Shown one piece after another: positions 33,324 to 41,531 of a stretch of DNA of 64,000 bases (position 1 is the first letter of the stretch; every line of letters starts with the position of its first letter). A model generated the notes under the pieces. That model searched no databases. It saw only the letters and a program-made list of their open reading frames with translations, and was not told the DNA's origin. The DNA is from CAYRHN01 sp964424115 (lineage in GTDB: Bacteria; Chloroflexota; Anaerolineae; Anaerolineales; Anaerolineaceae): assembly GCA_964424115.1 (NCBI GenBank), contig CAYRHN010000003.1, positions 1 through 64,000 on the forward strand, written 5' to 3'. The position numbers were made by a program, and so were the translations under genes.

Positions 33324-34352
33324 CTAGAGATTGATCTCTTCGATCTTCAAGCTGCTCAGCTCCATCACCCCCAGCCCGCGTTCAGCCGCGGCGGCAATGT
33401 AGGGGATGTCCGCGCCGGTCAGGCCGAACAGCGTGGCGGCATAGGCATCCGCGGCGACGATATCGTGGCTGGCGAAGACGGTGTTATTGATCTTCACGTC
33501 GTCCAGGCTGCCGCCGGTCGGGCCGTTCTGCATCAGCGTGCGCACCGCGTCCACCACCGTCAGCCCGGGGTGGATGGCGCTGACCAGGTCGGGGATGCGC
33601 GCGGCCATATCGGCATGGATGGACGAGCGCCGCTCGATCACCCCCAGCAGGTTCTTGCAGCCGGCCGTGATGCGCGCCAGCCCGTGGTCCTTGGCGGTCG
33701 GCACGTCGATCAGCAGGTCGCAGTTCATCACGTCCTGGTAAATGTCCCATTGCGTGATCGAATTGCCCTGCGGGATGGGCGTCGGGCGGAACTTGTTGGG
33801 GTTCATCACTTCCATCTCCCCGCCGGCCGCCTTCACCGCGTCGGCGATCCCGCTGCGCGCATAGGCGCTTTCCGCCGTCCCGCCAAAGGGATAATCCATC
33901 ACCCGCACCCGCCGCGCGCCCGCCCCCAGCGCCAGCGTCACCAGCGTGGCCACCACCAGCGGGTTGGTCGTCGCGCCGTATTCGTAGGGATAATAATCGG
34001 TGCAGATATTGGGCTTGATGATCACGTCGAAGCCGCTCTTCACAAAGCGTTCGATCCCGCCCAGCGAGCGCAGCGCCGCCTGGGTGATCGCCGCCGGGTC
34101 GCCCCCGCGCGCCACCGCCAGGTAGGCCTGCTCGGGGGTGGGGGTGGCTTGCGGCTCCGGGGTGGCGGAGGCCTCCGGGGTGGCCTCTCCGCCGGGAGTG
34201 GGGCTGGGCAGCGGCGTACCGGATTGGAAGGGCGTCCCGCTCGGGGCGGCCGTTGCCGTGGGATGGGCGGCTTCCTGGCAGGCAGCCAGCGCGCCCGCCG
34301 CGGCCAGGGCCGTCCAGCGCAGAAATTCGCGTCGCGTCATTTTTCGCTTCAT
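33324..34352 (-). CDS. DUF362-domain protein with Tat/lipoprotein signal
   Basis: The 342-residue protein begins with a twin-arginine signal RREFLRWTALAAAGALAAC ending in a lipobox, then a ~55-residue Pro/Thr/Ser-rich linker. The DUF362 domain follows (VIIKPNICTDYYPYEYGATTNPLVV, RVRVMDYPFGG, CDLLIDVPTAKDHGLARITAGCKNLLGV, HDIVAADAYAATLFG). DUF362 is an uncharacterised domain often linked to 4Fe-4S ferredoxins. Here it heads an operon with a polyferredoxin and a glycosyltransferase. AAGGAGAG lies before the ATG. It is probably an exported redox-related protein. Confidence 0.82.
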   Translation of the reverse strand: MKRKMTRREFLRWTALAAAGALAACQEAAHPTATAAPSGTPFQSGTPLPSPTPGGEATPEASATPEPQATPTPEQAYLAVARGGDPAAITQAALRSLGGIERFVKSGFDVIIKPNICTDYYPYEYGATTNPLVVATLVTLALGAGARRVRVMDYPFGGTAESAYARSGIADAVKAAGGEMEVMNPNKFRPTPIPQGNSITQWDIYQDVMNCDLLIDVPTAKDHGLARITAGCKNLLGVIERRSSIHADMAARIPDLVSAIHPGLTVVDAVRTLMQNGPTGGSLDDVKINNTVFASHDIVAADAYAATLFGLTGADIPYIAAAAERGLGVMELSSLKIEEINL

Positions 34353-34442
34353 GGGGGATCTCTCCTTATACGGTTATTTGTACCATAAAAGCGGGGGAAA
34401 ATTCCTGAGAATTTGACTTTTAAACCGCAAAGGCGCGAAGGG

Positions 34443-34508
34443 GTAGGTTGGGTTGAGCGCAACCATCCCGCGCCCTATCCCATCCACCCGCCAAGCGAAA
34501 CCCAACAG
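34443..34508. repeat. interspersed repeat with GGTTGGGTT...AAACCCAAC ends
   Basis: GTAGGTTGGGTTGAGCG at the left and CAAGCGAAACCCAAC at the right form imperfect terminal inverted repeats around ~35 bp. Related units are at 36190-36260 and 36417-36480. Small non-autonomous repeat; no coding capacity. Confidence 0.55.
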
Positions 34509-34565
34509 ATCCGTAGGGGTCATGACGCCATGTTGATATAGAGGCTGACCGGTAAACAAAGTCCC

Positions 34566-34676
34566 GCCCGCCGTTGAGCAGATCCACCGTGTAGGTGCTG
34601 ACCAGGGTGTTGGAGGTCATCTCTAGTCGCTCTTCCAGCCCATTATATTCCATCGTGGCGGTGATCTGGTAGGCCG
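34566..34676 (-). pseudogene. RHS-core fragment
   Basis: On the minus strand it reads TAYQITATMEYNGLEERLEM, then TSNTLVSTYTVDLLNGG, before homology stops. The same segment occurs at 59721-59882 and at the start of the 3D-domain tip (62350 leftwards). It lies directly downstream of a TolB-like lipoprotein gene, the same order as in the RHS island at 59-63 kb. Confidence 0.8.
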
Positions 34677-34758
34677 TGCCGACAAAGCAAAAAGATTAAG
34701 AAAGTCTTTATCCTATAATTGCGCTCCGCATTTTGTTGCGATTAGTACAGGTTACATA

Positions 34759-36171
34759 TCAATGGAATAATTCAGTAATGATAAAACTACAATGTGCAAT
34801 TTCGTTTTTAAGCGGCTCGGAAAATTCAATCTGCCTTAATTTATTGTTTTCTATATCAAAGGAATATAAATCATCGCCAATATTCGTGTCGCATGCGTAA
34901 TCTGTGGATTTTAATAAGAGAATGGTCTGATCCCCGTCGCTATTATTCCAAATCAGTTTCTCTCTAATTCCCTCTAAGTTCAATATAGTTTCCACATTTC
35001 CATTTTCTGTATTAATAAATGCCACGCCATTACTTGATTGGTTGAATTCCTGAGGAAAAGTATTGACAGCTAGGATTTTGTCATCGGCTGACCAAGTTAA
35101 ATTATCCCCGTAGCGCAATTCATTAGTGGCTAATACAGCGATGGTTGTATTTGTCACCAAATTGTAAATAATAAGTTTCCTTCCTCCTGCTCCTACAATC
35201 GCGGTCATTTCTCCAGCGTGCGATAAGGTCATCCGATTTCCATATATGTTCGATAGCCTAATTGGAAGGTCGTTTTCCTGACCAGTTAGTTTGAAAACAT
35301 TTAACGCGAGGTCTTCATTCCTAGAGATCATAGATAAGAAAACAACACCATTGACCTTATCTGACCATAAAATATTTTGACCATAATCCCAATCACCGAC
35401 GGCTAAAAAAGAAGTAGTTTCATCTTTTGGCGAGAATTTTGCTATGATGTTGCAATTCTTACCATCGCAGGTTTTTCCTTTGCCAATATAAATCATCTGG
35501 TTTTGAAGAGGTTCCCATGTGTAATCCCACACATAATCCTCATTCCCGTCAGCTGCATAGGTTTGTCCGGTATAAATATCTACAGCCTCAACATAGCTTA
35601 ATCCTAATCTGCGCTTGATATATCCAATATATTGACTATCAGGCGACCAGGTTAAGTTTTCAATAACTTGTGTTAGAGGAGAGATTGGAGCATGTAGGGG
35701 AATTGTTTGCAATATTCTCAGCTCAGCTTTAGCAATGTCATAAACAACGATTTGTAATTGTCCATAACAAGTCGAGAATTGGCAGTAAGTTAGACTATCT
35801 ACCCATGATAGAAATTTTTTATTAGGGGATATAAGGAAATGGTCAATTGAATGGATCAGTGGAACGCGAGGCAAAACGCATTCGTCTAGATTTTCTGTAC
35901 AATTACTTAAAAGAGCTTGCTCTGAAGCAGGTAGCGCGGTAATTGGATAACGGGAAGGGGCTAAATATATTGGATTTAATTCTGTCACATGATCTAACTT
36001 ACTCGTATATATTCCAATCTTTTGAGCATTATTTTCATCGTTATGGATTACAAGAAAATATAACGAATTGTGATCTTGGATTTTTTCGGTAGGTAAATTA
36101 TTTTGGCATCCACTTAGACAAAGCAATGTGGAAAACAGTATGAAAAGAATTATTTTGTGATTTATATTCAT
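34759..36171 (-). CDS. TolB-like beta-propeller lipoprotein (AT-rich, RHS-associated), copy 1
   Basis: The 470-residue protein has a lipoprotein signal (IILFILFSTLLCLSGC). Weak WD40/TolB-like blades follow (NLTWSPDSQYIGYI, TLSHAGEMTAIVG, NLTWSADDKILAVN). It is much more AT-rich than the surrounding genes, suggesting acquisition by transfer. Its 3' end is followed by an RHS-core fragment, as in the two lipoprotein genes at 59947 and 62354, but no effector tip precedes it; upstream are palindromic repeats. I suggest an orphan cognate of an RHS tip. Function unproven. Confidence 0.7.
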   Translation of the reverse strand: MNINHKIILFILFSTLLCLSGCQNNLPTEKIQDHNSLYFLVIHNDENNAQKIGIYTSKLDHVTELNPIYLAPSRYPITALPASEQALLSNCTENLDECVLPRVPLIHSIDHFLISPNKKFLSWVDSLTYCQFSTCYGQLQIVVYDIAKAELRILQTIPLHAPISPLTQVIENLTWSPDSQYIGYIKRRLGLSYVEAVDIYTGQTYAADGNEDYVWDYTWEPLQNQMIYIGKGKTCDGKNCNIIAKFSPKDETTSFLAVGDWDYGQNILWSDKVNGVVFLSMISRNEDLALNVFKLTGQENDLPIRLSNIYGNRMTLSHAGEMTAIVGAGGRKLIIYNLVTNTTIAVLATNELRYGDNLTWSADDKILAVNTFPQEFNQSSNGVAFINTENGNVETILNLEGIREKLIWNNSDGDQTILLLKSTDYACDTNIGDDLYSFDIENNKLRQIEFSEPLKNEIAHCSFIITELFH

Positions 36172-36189
36172 GAAAACGCCCCATAGTGG

Positions 36190-36480
36190 ATTAGGTTGGA
36201 TTGAGGGCGGAAAAAATCAAGCCTTTTATCCATGCGTATTGCCCGCCCGAAACCCAACCATCTGATTCCATCCAACGATTTCCCACCCATTTTTCACCCT
36301 TGCTGCCCCAATCGATCGGATAGACCCGGTCCTGGACACATTTCGCAAAGCTGGAATATTTCCAAGGAATGCACGACGATATTCCATGAGAAGATTATAG
36401 CATTTGGGATGAAATATTGGGTTTCGGGCAGACAGGGTTTTGAATTGAGAGAATGCAGAGCCTGCCCTCAACCCAACCTA
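36190..36480. repeat. pair of GGTTGG...CCAACC interspersed repeats
   Basis: Two units (36190-36260 and 36417-36480) have GGTTGG[AG]TTGAGGGC-type ends and GCCCGAAACCCAACC-type partners. They bracket ~155 bp of unassigned sequence upstream of the TolB-like lipoprotein gene. No gene is evident. Confidence 0.5.
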
Positions 36481-36506
36481 CGGCCAATTTTCAATCGACG
36501 CGACGG

Positions 36507-36571
36507 TTCCCCGGGTGCTTCACCCCTACGGCATGCGGAACGGTTTTTGTAGGGGAGAAGCACCTGGGGAA
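36507..36571. repeat. REP-like inverted pair
   Basis: TTCCCCGGGTGCTTCACCCC (36507 on) and its near-perfect reverse complement (36549-36571) form 23-nt arms with two mismatches. The unit CGTAGGGGnGAAGCACCnGG recurs at 36600-36620, in the cluster 40092-40290, and inside the transposase gene at 40588-40612. Confidence 0.6.
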
Positions 36572-36620
36572 TCAACCGGGCTTCCATCGACCAACATCCT
36601 TCCCAGGTGCTTCGCCCTAT

Positions 36621-36689
36621 GTCATTGCGAGGAGGGCGTTAGCCCTCCGAAGCAATCTCCCTCCCTGGTCGGAGATTCTTCGAATGACG
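36621..36689. repeat. GTCATTGCGAGG...GAATGAC palindromic repeat
   Basis: GTCATTGCGAGGAGGGC, a short hairpin (GGAGGGCGTTAGCCCTCC), GAAGCAATCTCC and the partner GGAGATTCTTCGAATGAC form a member of a very widespread bacterial repeat family. Confidence 0.6.
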
Positions 36690-36705
36690 TGGACTTCTCC
36701 TCCCC

Positions 36706-36786
36706 TAAGTACCCCGCAGGGGCACCGCGTCTAAGTACCCCGAAGGGGCAAAGTACCCCGCAGGGGCAAAGTACCCCGAAGGGGCA
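36706..36786. repeat. four-fold AAGTACCCCG(C/A)AGGGGCA tandem hairpin repeat
   Basis: Four units of AAGTACCCCGNAGGGGCA, each a small CCCC/GGGG hairpin. The central base alternates C, A, C, A; the first unit carries an 8-nt extension. It lies upstream of the 1048-residue secreted protein gene, about 105 nt before its ATG. Confidence 0.6.
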
Positions 36787-36892
36787 CTGCGTGAGATTCC
36801 CCCCTCTCTTTTTGGGGGCTTGTTATTCGGATAATTTATCTCTATAATGAAAAAGTCCCTATCCATTTAATCGAAATATTTCAGGAGGAACC

Positions 36893-39800
36893 ATGAAAAC
36901 GCGTTTCCTTGATTGGTTTTTTCGCCTGACCCTCATCCTGGCCCTCGGGCTGCTGGCCGTCCCCCCTGCAGATACCTTCGCCGCTGCGCCTGGCCAGGCC
37001 GGGTCTTCGGCTTCGACCCTGGCCGACCCGCTCAACGTGCTTTCCATCCCCGTCACCACCAAGCCGCCCACCCTGGACGGCTTCTGCGACCAGGCCGAAT
37101 ACGGCTCGGCCGCGGCCTACCTCTTCGACGACGGCGGCGGCTCCAGGAACGGCGTGGTGCACCTGATGCACGATGAGAATTTCCTCTACGTCTGCATGAG
37201 CGGCGAAAACGGCACGCTCAAAGAACGCTTCACCTCGCTGTACCTTGACCCGCAGGGCGACGGCGTCTCCTACACCTTTGCCAAAGCCAATGACTACTCG
37301 CTCCGGGCGATGATCGAAGGCGGCGCCCTCTCCAGCTGGCACGGCAGCGGCATCGGCCCCTACCCCGACGCCTACCTCGAAGACTTCGACATCGGCGGCA
37401 GTTGGACCGCCCAGACCAGCTCCACTCAGGGCGACCAGGCTGAATACCGCCTGGCGCTCAAGGGCTTCAACTTCAACGCCTGCGGCGCCGTCTTCGGCAT
37501 GGCGGTCTACCATCACTGGTTCAGCGGCGTCGGCAACGATTACGGCTGGCCAAGCAACAACTGGTACGACCAGCCGCGCACCTGGCAGCTGGTCACCCTG
37601 GACAGGCTTTCCTCCTGCGGCGCCAGCGGCCAGATCGCCTACGTTTTCCGCGGCGACACCCTCTCCGCCACCAGCTTCTACAACCTGCTGGCCGGGGCCG
37701 GCTACACCGTCACCCTCATCCCGCTCGATAAGATCCTCGACTACGATTTCACCACTTTTGACCTGACCATCATCGCCGACGACACCGGCTCGCTGAACAA
37801 TTGGGGCAGCGGCGGCTCGCTCACCACCGACCAGGTCAACCAGATCAAGGCCGTCAGCGCCTCCAAGCCCGGCGGCACGCCCGTGCTGGGCATCGGCGAA
37901 GGCGGCTATGCCTTCTTCGGCAAGCTGGGGCTGTTCATCGGTTGGCCGCAGGGCTGGCACGGCCCGCAGAAGAACGTCAACCGCGGCCCCGACCCGCTGG
38001 CGCCCTATATCTTTGACGGCATCGCCGCGGCAGACCCCGTGCCCTATATCGAAAGCCCGGCCAACAGCGTGGGCATCTACCTGTCCTCCAAGCCCGCGAA
38101 TGTCTTCGAGGCCGGGCTGGAGGACCCGCTGGACGAGCACGCCAGCATCATCACCCAGGACTGCCGCATGCTGTGGGGCAACAGCAGCAGCCCGCTCGGT
38201 TTTGACTCCGGCGGCAACGGCGCGATCATGTTCCTCAACGCCGTCGGCTTCATGAAGGGCTTCCAGTGTTCCCCGCCGGCGGACGTGCCCACCCAGTGCA
38301 GCCTGAGCATCACCAAGAGCGATAACCTGGCCGCCGGCAGCCAGGTGCAGATCGGCGACACCATCACCTACAAGGTCAATTACAGCCTGGGCACCGACGC
38401 GGTCTGCCCCACCGGCAAAGTGGTGGACGTGATCCCCGCCGGCACCACCTTCATCCCCGGCAGCGCCACCGCAGGGGTGACCCCCGCCCCGGACGGCACG
38501 CTGACCTGGTCGGTGGCGCAATCCGGCAGCGTATCCTTCTCGGTGCTGGTGGATGAGACCGCCTGCGCCACCGGCGCGGACATCCGCAACACCGCCGACC
38601 TGCGCCCCAGCGCCGGGCCGATCCTCACCAGCGCCCCGCCGATCACCCACCCGGTCGCCTGCCAGGTGGTCAGCTTCCCCACTGACCAACCCCTCTACGC
38701 GGAAAGCGAGTTCAAGGTTGATCCCTACCCGCTGATGGCCGGGGAAAGCACCCAACTCAGCGTGCGCGTGCGCAACCTCACCGCCGACCCCCAACCGGTC
38801 ACGGTCCAGTTCCAGACCAGCCCGGCCGTCTTTGGCATCGGCCTGAATTACTCCACCCCGCTGGGCAGTTCCAGCGCGGTCGTCCCTGCCAGCGGCTATT
38901 CGGATGTGGGGATCGACTTCGTGCCCACCCTTTCGGGCATCGCCTGCGTCCAGGCAGTGGTGACCGCCGCCAACGGCTCGGCGCCGCTGGTCAGCCAGAG
39001 CTGCCTGGACGTGACCGAGGTGCTGACCCCCGGCGTGACCGCCGACCTGACCTTCCCGGTGCGCAACAACACCTCCTCTGCCGGCGACATTGCCCTGGTG
39101 GTGGATAACACCTGCCCCGGCTGGACGGCCGTGCTCAGCGCGCCCCCCGGAGGGATATACGTGAACCTGGGCGGGGGAGCCACCGGAGCGCCCCTCGCCA
39201 CCCTCAGCGTCACCCCGCCGGCCGGCGGCCTGCTGGGCACCCGCTGCCACATCGACGTGCAGGCCTGGAAGGGCAGCCAGTTGATCGGCGGCATCCGCAA
39301 GGTGGATATTGCCCCGCTGCATCTGCCGTTCAACGTCGAGCCGCCCTGGGAGGAATCTGAGATCAGCCTCGTCCCCGACCCGCCCCAGGTGGGCGTGCCC
39401 GGCCAGATCTGCGTGCGCCTGATCAACCCACTGCCCTACGAGGTGAAGTCGGGCCTCTCCATCTCGGTGGCCGACTTTGGCGCGGGGATCGGCTTCACCC
39501 CGGCCGGCGGGATCGGCGTCTACATCCCGAGCGGGGTTTCCACCCAGTGCATCGACTGGACGCCTGCCCCCGGCGGCACCCTGCACCGCTGCGTGCTGGT
39601 CACCCTCTACCAAAACGACTATCTCGAACAGACCAGCCAGCGCAACATCGACGTGCTGCCGGCTTCCACCACCCCCACCGGCCTGGTCGTCCCCTTCCAC
39701 GTGGGCAACCCCGACCTGGTGAGCCACACCCTCACCTTTGACACCAGCCTGGTCGGCGTCGACCCGCTCTGGCAGCCGATCATCGAACCGCTGGGCGGCG

Positions 39801-40039
39801 GCGTATTGCCCGCCAGCCTGGGCGCGGGCGGGCAGCTTTCGCTGCAACTGCGCTTCGGGTTGGTCAAAGGCGCCGCGCCCCTCAACCTGGTCAACTTCCT
39901 GGCCCCGCCGCTGGCCGACCCCGCCGCCGGGGAGACCCACAGCGTGCAGGTGACCGTGCTGCTGGACGGCGAACCCGCCGGCGGCTTCACCGTGCAGGTG
40001 GACCCCTTCCGCAGTTTCTTGCCGGCTCTGCTGCGTTAG
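36893..40039 (+). CDS. large secreted protein with CBM9-like, DUF11 and CARDB-like domains and C-terminal LP tail
   Basis: The 1048-residue protein has a signal peptide (residues 1-30). Residues ~50-240 resemble the CBM9/DOMON-like carbohydrate-binding fold (KPPTLDGFCDQAEYG, FLYVCMSGENG, FTSLYLDPQGDG). Residues ~245-465 are an alpha/beta region like a glutamine amidotransferase-type or DUF4350 domain (IAYVFRGDTLSATSFYNLLA, TIIADDTGS). About 470-580 is a DUF11 repeat (SITKSDNLAAGSQVQIGDTI), and ~590-1035 are CARDB/Ig-like modules. It ends in RSFLPALLR. AGGAGG precedes the ATG. Probably a cell-surface glycan-binding protein. A long open frame on the opposite strand is a codon-bias shadow. Confidence 0.85.
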   Translation: MKTRFLDWFFRLTLILALGLLAVPPADTFAAAPGQAGSSASTLADPLNVLSIPVTTKPPTLDGFCDQAEYGSAAAYLFDDGGGSRNGVVHLMHDENFLYVCMSGENGTLKERFTSLYLDPQGDGVSYTFAKANDYSLRAMIEGGALSSWHGSGIGPYPDAYLEDFDIGGSWTAQTSSTQGDQAEYRLALKGFNFNACGAVFGMAVYHHWFSGVGNDYGWPSNNWYDQPRTWQLVTLDRLSSCGASGQIAYVFRGDTLSATSFYNLLAGAGYTVTLIPLDKILDYDFTTFDLTIIADDTGSLNNWGSGGSLTTDQVNQIKAVSASKPGGTPVLGIGEGGYAFFGKLGLFIGWPQGWHGPQKNVNRGPDPLAPYIFDGIAAADPVPYIESPANSVGIYLSSKPANVFEAGLEDPLDEHASIITQDCRMLWGNSSSPLGFDSGGNGAIMFLNAVGFMKGFQCSPPADVPTQCSLSITKSDNLAAGSQVQIGDTITYKVNYSLGTDAVCPTGKVVDVIPAGTTFIPGSATAGVTPAPDGTLTWSVAQSGSVSFSVLVDETACATGADIRNTADLRPSAGPILTSAPPITHPVACQVVSFPTDQPLYAESEFKVDPYPLMAGESTQLSVRVRNLTADPQPVTVQFQTSPAVFGIGLNYSTPLGSSSAVVPASGYSDVGIDFVPTLSGIACVQAVVTAANGSAPLVSQSCLDVTEVLTPGVTADLTFPVRNNTSSAGDIALVVDNTCPGWTAVLSAPPGGIYVNLGGGATGAPLATLSVTPPAGGLLGTRCHIDVQAWKGSQLIGGIRKVDIAPLHLPFNVEPPWEESEISLVPDPPQVGVPGQICVRLINPLPYEVKSGLSISVADFGAGIGFTPAGGIGVYIPSGVSTQCIDWTPAPGGTLHRCVLVTLYQNDYLEQTSQRNIDVLPASTTPTGLVVPFHVGNPDLVSHTLTFDTSLVGVDPLWQPIIEPLGGGVLPASLGAGGQLSLQLRFGLVKGAAPLNLVNFLAPPLADPAAGETHSVQVTVLLDGEPAGGFTVQVDPFRSFLPALLR

Positions 40040-40091
40040 CTGCGCCGCATCCTAAAAGAAGGCGATAAACTAAACTCTCGAAATCGACGAA

Positions 40092-40290
40092 AAGATCGCC
40101 CGTAGGGGCGTTGCACCCCGGAAGATACGCAGGTGGGAAAGCCAACGAGTCTCCGGGGTGCTGCGCCCTCTTGTTGGCATGGTAAATAGGGCGATGCACC
40201 CGGGAAAGACAACCGGGCGAAGCAACCGGAAATTGGGCAAATTGCCATTGGATGCGAGGATTCCCCGGTTGCTTCGCCCCTACGGGGGGC
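40092..40290. repeat. cluster of REP-like palindromes upstream of the transposase
   Basis: At least four units of the CGTAGGGGCGTTGCACCCCGG / CCGGTTGCTTCGCCCCTACGG type in both orientations precede the REP-associated transposase gene, the usual arrangement for REP/RAYT systems. Confidence 0.65.
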
Positions 40291-40298
40291 GGGTGATA

Positions 40299-40304
40299 TA
40301 TAAT
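40299..40304 (+). promoter_or_regulatory. -10 promoter of a leaderless transposase transcript
   Basis: TATAAT ends 6 nt before the ATG at 40311, and no Shine-Dalgarno sequence lies between them. Confidence 0.5.
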
Positions 40305-40310
40305 TTCTGT

Positions 40311-40980
40311 ATGACAAATCCAAAATACGACCCGGATAAACATCACCGCCGGTCGATCCGTTTGCAAGGATATGATTATTCTCAAGCGGGGATGTATTTT
40401 GTTACCGCGGTCACCTGGGGAAGAGAACACCTGTTTGGGGAAATCATCGAAGGGGAAACTCATTTGAATCCATCCGGAAAAGTCATAGCCGCCGTGCTGC
40501 AAAAATTACCGCAATTTTTCCCGGTGCAGGTCACAGAATGGATCGTCATGCCCAACCACGTCCACGCAATCATCACCATCGTCGAGGCATGCCGTAGGGG
40601 CGATGCAACCGGGGCGAGTCTGGTCCAAAATTTATCTACGCGTCTTCCGGTTGCTCACCTGCACTCACCTGCACTCACCTGCACTCACCTGCACTTGCAT
40701 GCAGGTGCAAGTGTGTATGCAGGTGCAAGTGTGCATGCAGGTGCAAGTGTCGCCCAATTCCCGGCCGGGCACCCAACCCGGCTCTCTGGGAGCCGTGATC
40801 CAATATCTCAAATCCGCCAGCGCACGGCGGATCAATGCTTTGCGCAGGAGCCCGGGCGCGCCAGTCTGGCAGCGCAATTATTACGAACATATCCTTCGCG
40901 ATGAGGAAGAATTGGAAAGCGTGCGCCGCTATATCCATGAAAATCCGCGGAGGTGGCTGGAGGATGAGGAGAATAAATAA
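40311..40980 (+). pseudogene. REP-associated tyrosine transposase (RAYT, Y1_Tnp), frameshifted
   Basis: The N-terminal half in one frame has DKHHRRSIRLQGYDYSQAGM, YFVTAVTWGREHLFG and the HUH motif MPNHVHAII. The C-terminal half, with the nucleophile region GAVIQYLKSASARRINALRR and WQRNYYEHILRDEEELE...YIHENPRRW, is in the +1 frame from about 40655. The break falls in a tract of four 10-bp repeats; losing one unit would restore the frame, so the gene may be switchable rather than dead. In the present frame a 197-residue product lacking the catalytic Tyr would be made, stopping at 40904. A REP-like palindrome lies inside the gene at 40588-40612. Confidence 0.85.
40655..40754. repeat. tandem repeats inside the transposase gene (10-bp x 4, 18-bp x ~3)
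   Basis: Four exact TCACCTGCAC units (40655-40694) are followed by two full units and one partial unit of an 18-bp repeat, GCAGGTGCAAGTGTGNAT (from 40701). The 18-bp units keep the frame; the 10-bp units do not. The two repeats are partly complementary (CACCTGCA/TGCAGGTG), so the tract can fold. Confidence 0.9.
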
Positions 40981-41072
40981 TTCCATCCATTATTTCGTTT
41001 TTTCCACGCAGTGGTTTCGTGATTGAAAGGATTTCCGCAAGCGCTATAATATTTACAAAGGAACAAATCCCT

Positions 41073-41525
41073 ATGTGGTTCATGAACAAGATCGCCAACC
41101 CGTTCGTCCGCCTGATCCTGCGCTCGCCCCTACACCGGATGATGAGCGCCGCCCTGCTGCTGATCACCTACCGCGGGCGCAAGAGCGGCAAGGAATATAC
41201 CCTGCCGGTGCAATACGCCCAGGAAGGCCGGACGATCTACATCGTCCCCGGCATGCCGGAGCAAAAGACCTGGTGGCGCAGCCTGCGCGGCGGCGCACCG
41301 GTGCGGCTCCGCCTGGCGGGTAAAAACCTCTCCGCCCAGGCCGAAGTGCTGGAAGGCCCCGCCGCGGCGGAAGCCATCCTCCCAGCCCTGGCGGTGTACT
41401 TGAAGCGCTTCCCAGGCACGGCGAAAATGTACAGGGTCCGCCTGGGCGCGGACGGCGCCCCCGACCCGGACGACCTGCGCCGCGCCGCGGCCGAGGGAGT
41501 GGTGGTGAAAGCACAGCTCAGCTAA
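41073..41525 (+). CDS. DDN/DUF385-family deazaflavin-dependent nitroreductase-like protein
   Basis: The 150-residue protein has the split-barrel core ALLLITYRGRKSGKEYTLPVQYAQEGRTIYIVPG and PEQKTWWRSLRGGAPVRLRL of the F420-dependent nitroreductase (DDN) family. TATAAT at 41045 and AAAGGA at 41057 support a start at ATG 41073 (ATG 41082 is possible). Members use reduced F420 or flavin to reduce quinones or nitro compounds; whether this organism makes F420 cannot be seen here. Confidence 0.78.
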   Translation: MWFMNKIANPFVRLILRSPLHRMMSAALLLITYRGRKSGKEYTLPVQYAQEGRTIYIVPGMPEQKTWWRSLRGGAPVRLRLAGKNLSAQAEVLEGPAAAEAILPALAVYLKRFPGTAKMYRVRLGADGAPDPDDLRRAAAEGVVVKAQLS

Positions 41526-41531
41526 CCGAAT

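Noticed and set aside
36881..39940. 1019-codon open frame on the minus strand opposite the 1048-residue secreted protein
   Set aside because: It is a codon-bias shadow in GC-rich DNA: low-complexity Gly/Ala/Asp/His-rich translation, no ribosome site, no recognisable domain, and a convincing gene on the other strand.
40655..40754. CRISPR or iteron array in the TCACCTGCAC / GCAGGTGCAAGTG tract
   Set aside because: The units are directly abutting with no spacers and lie inside the transposase reading frame.
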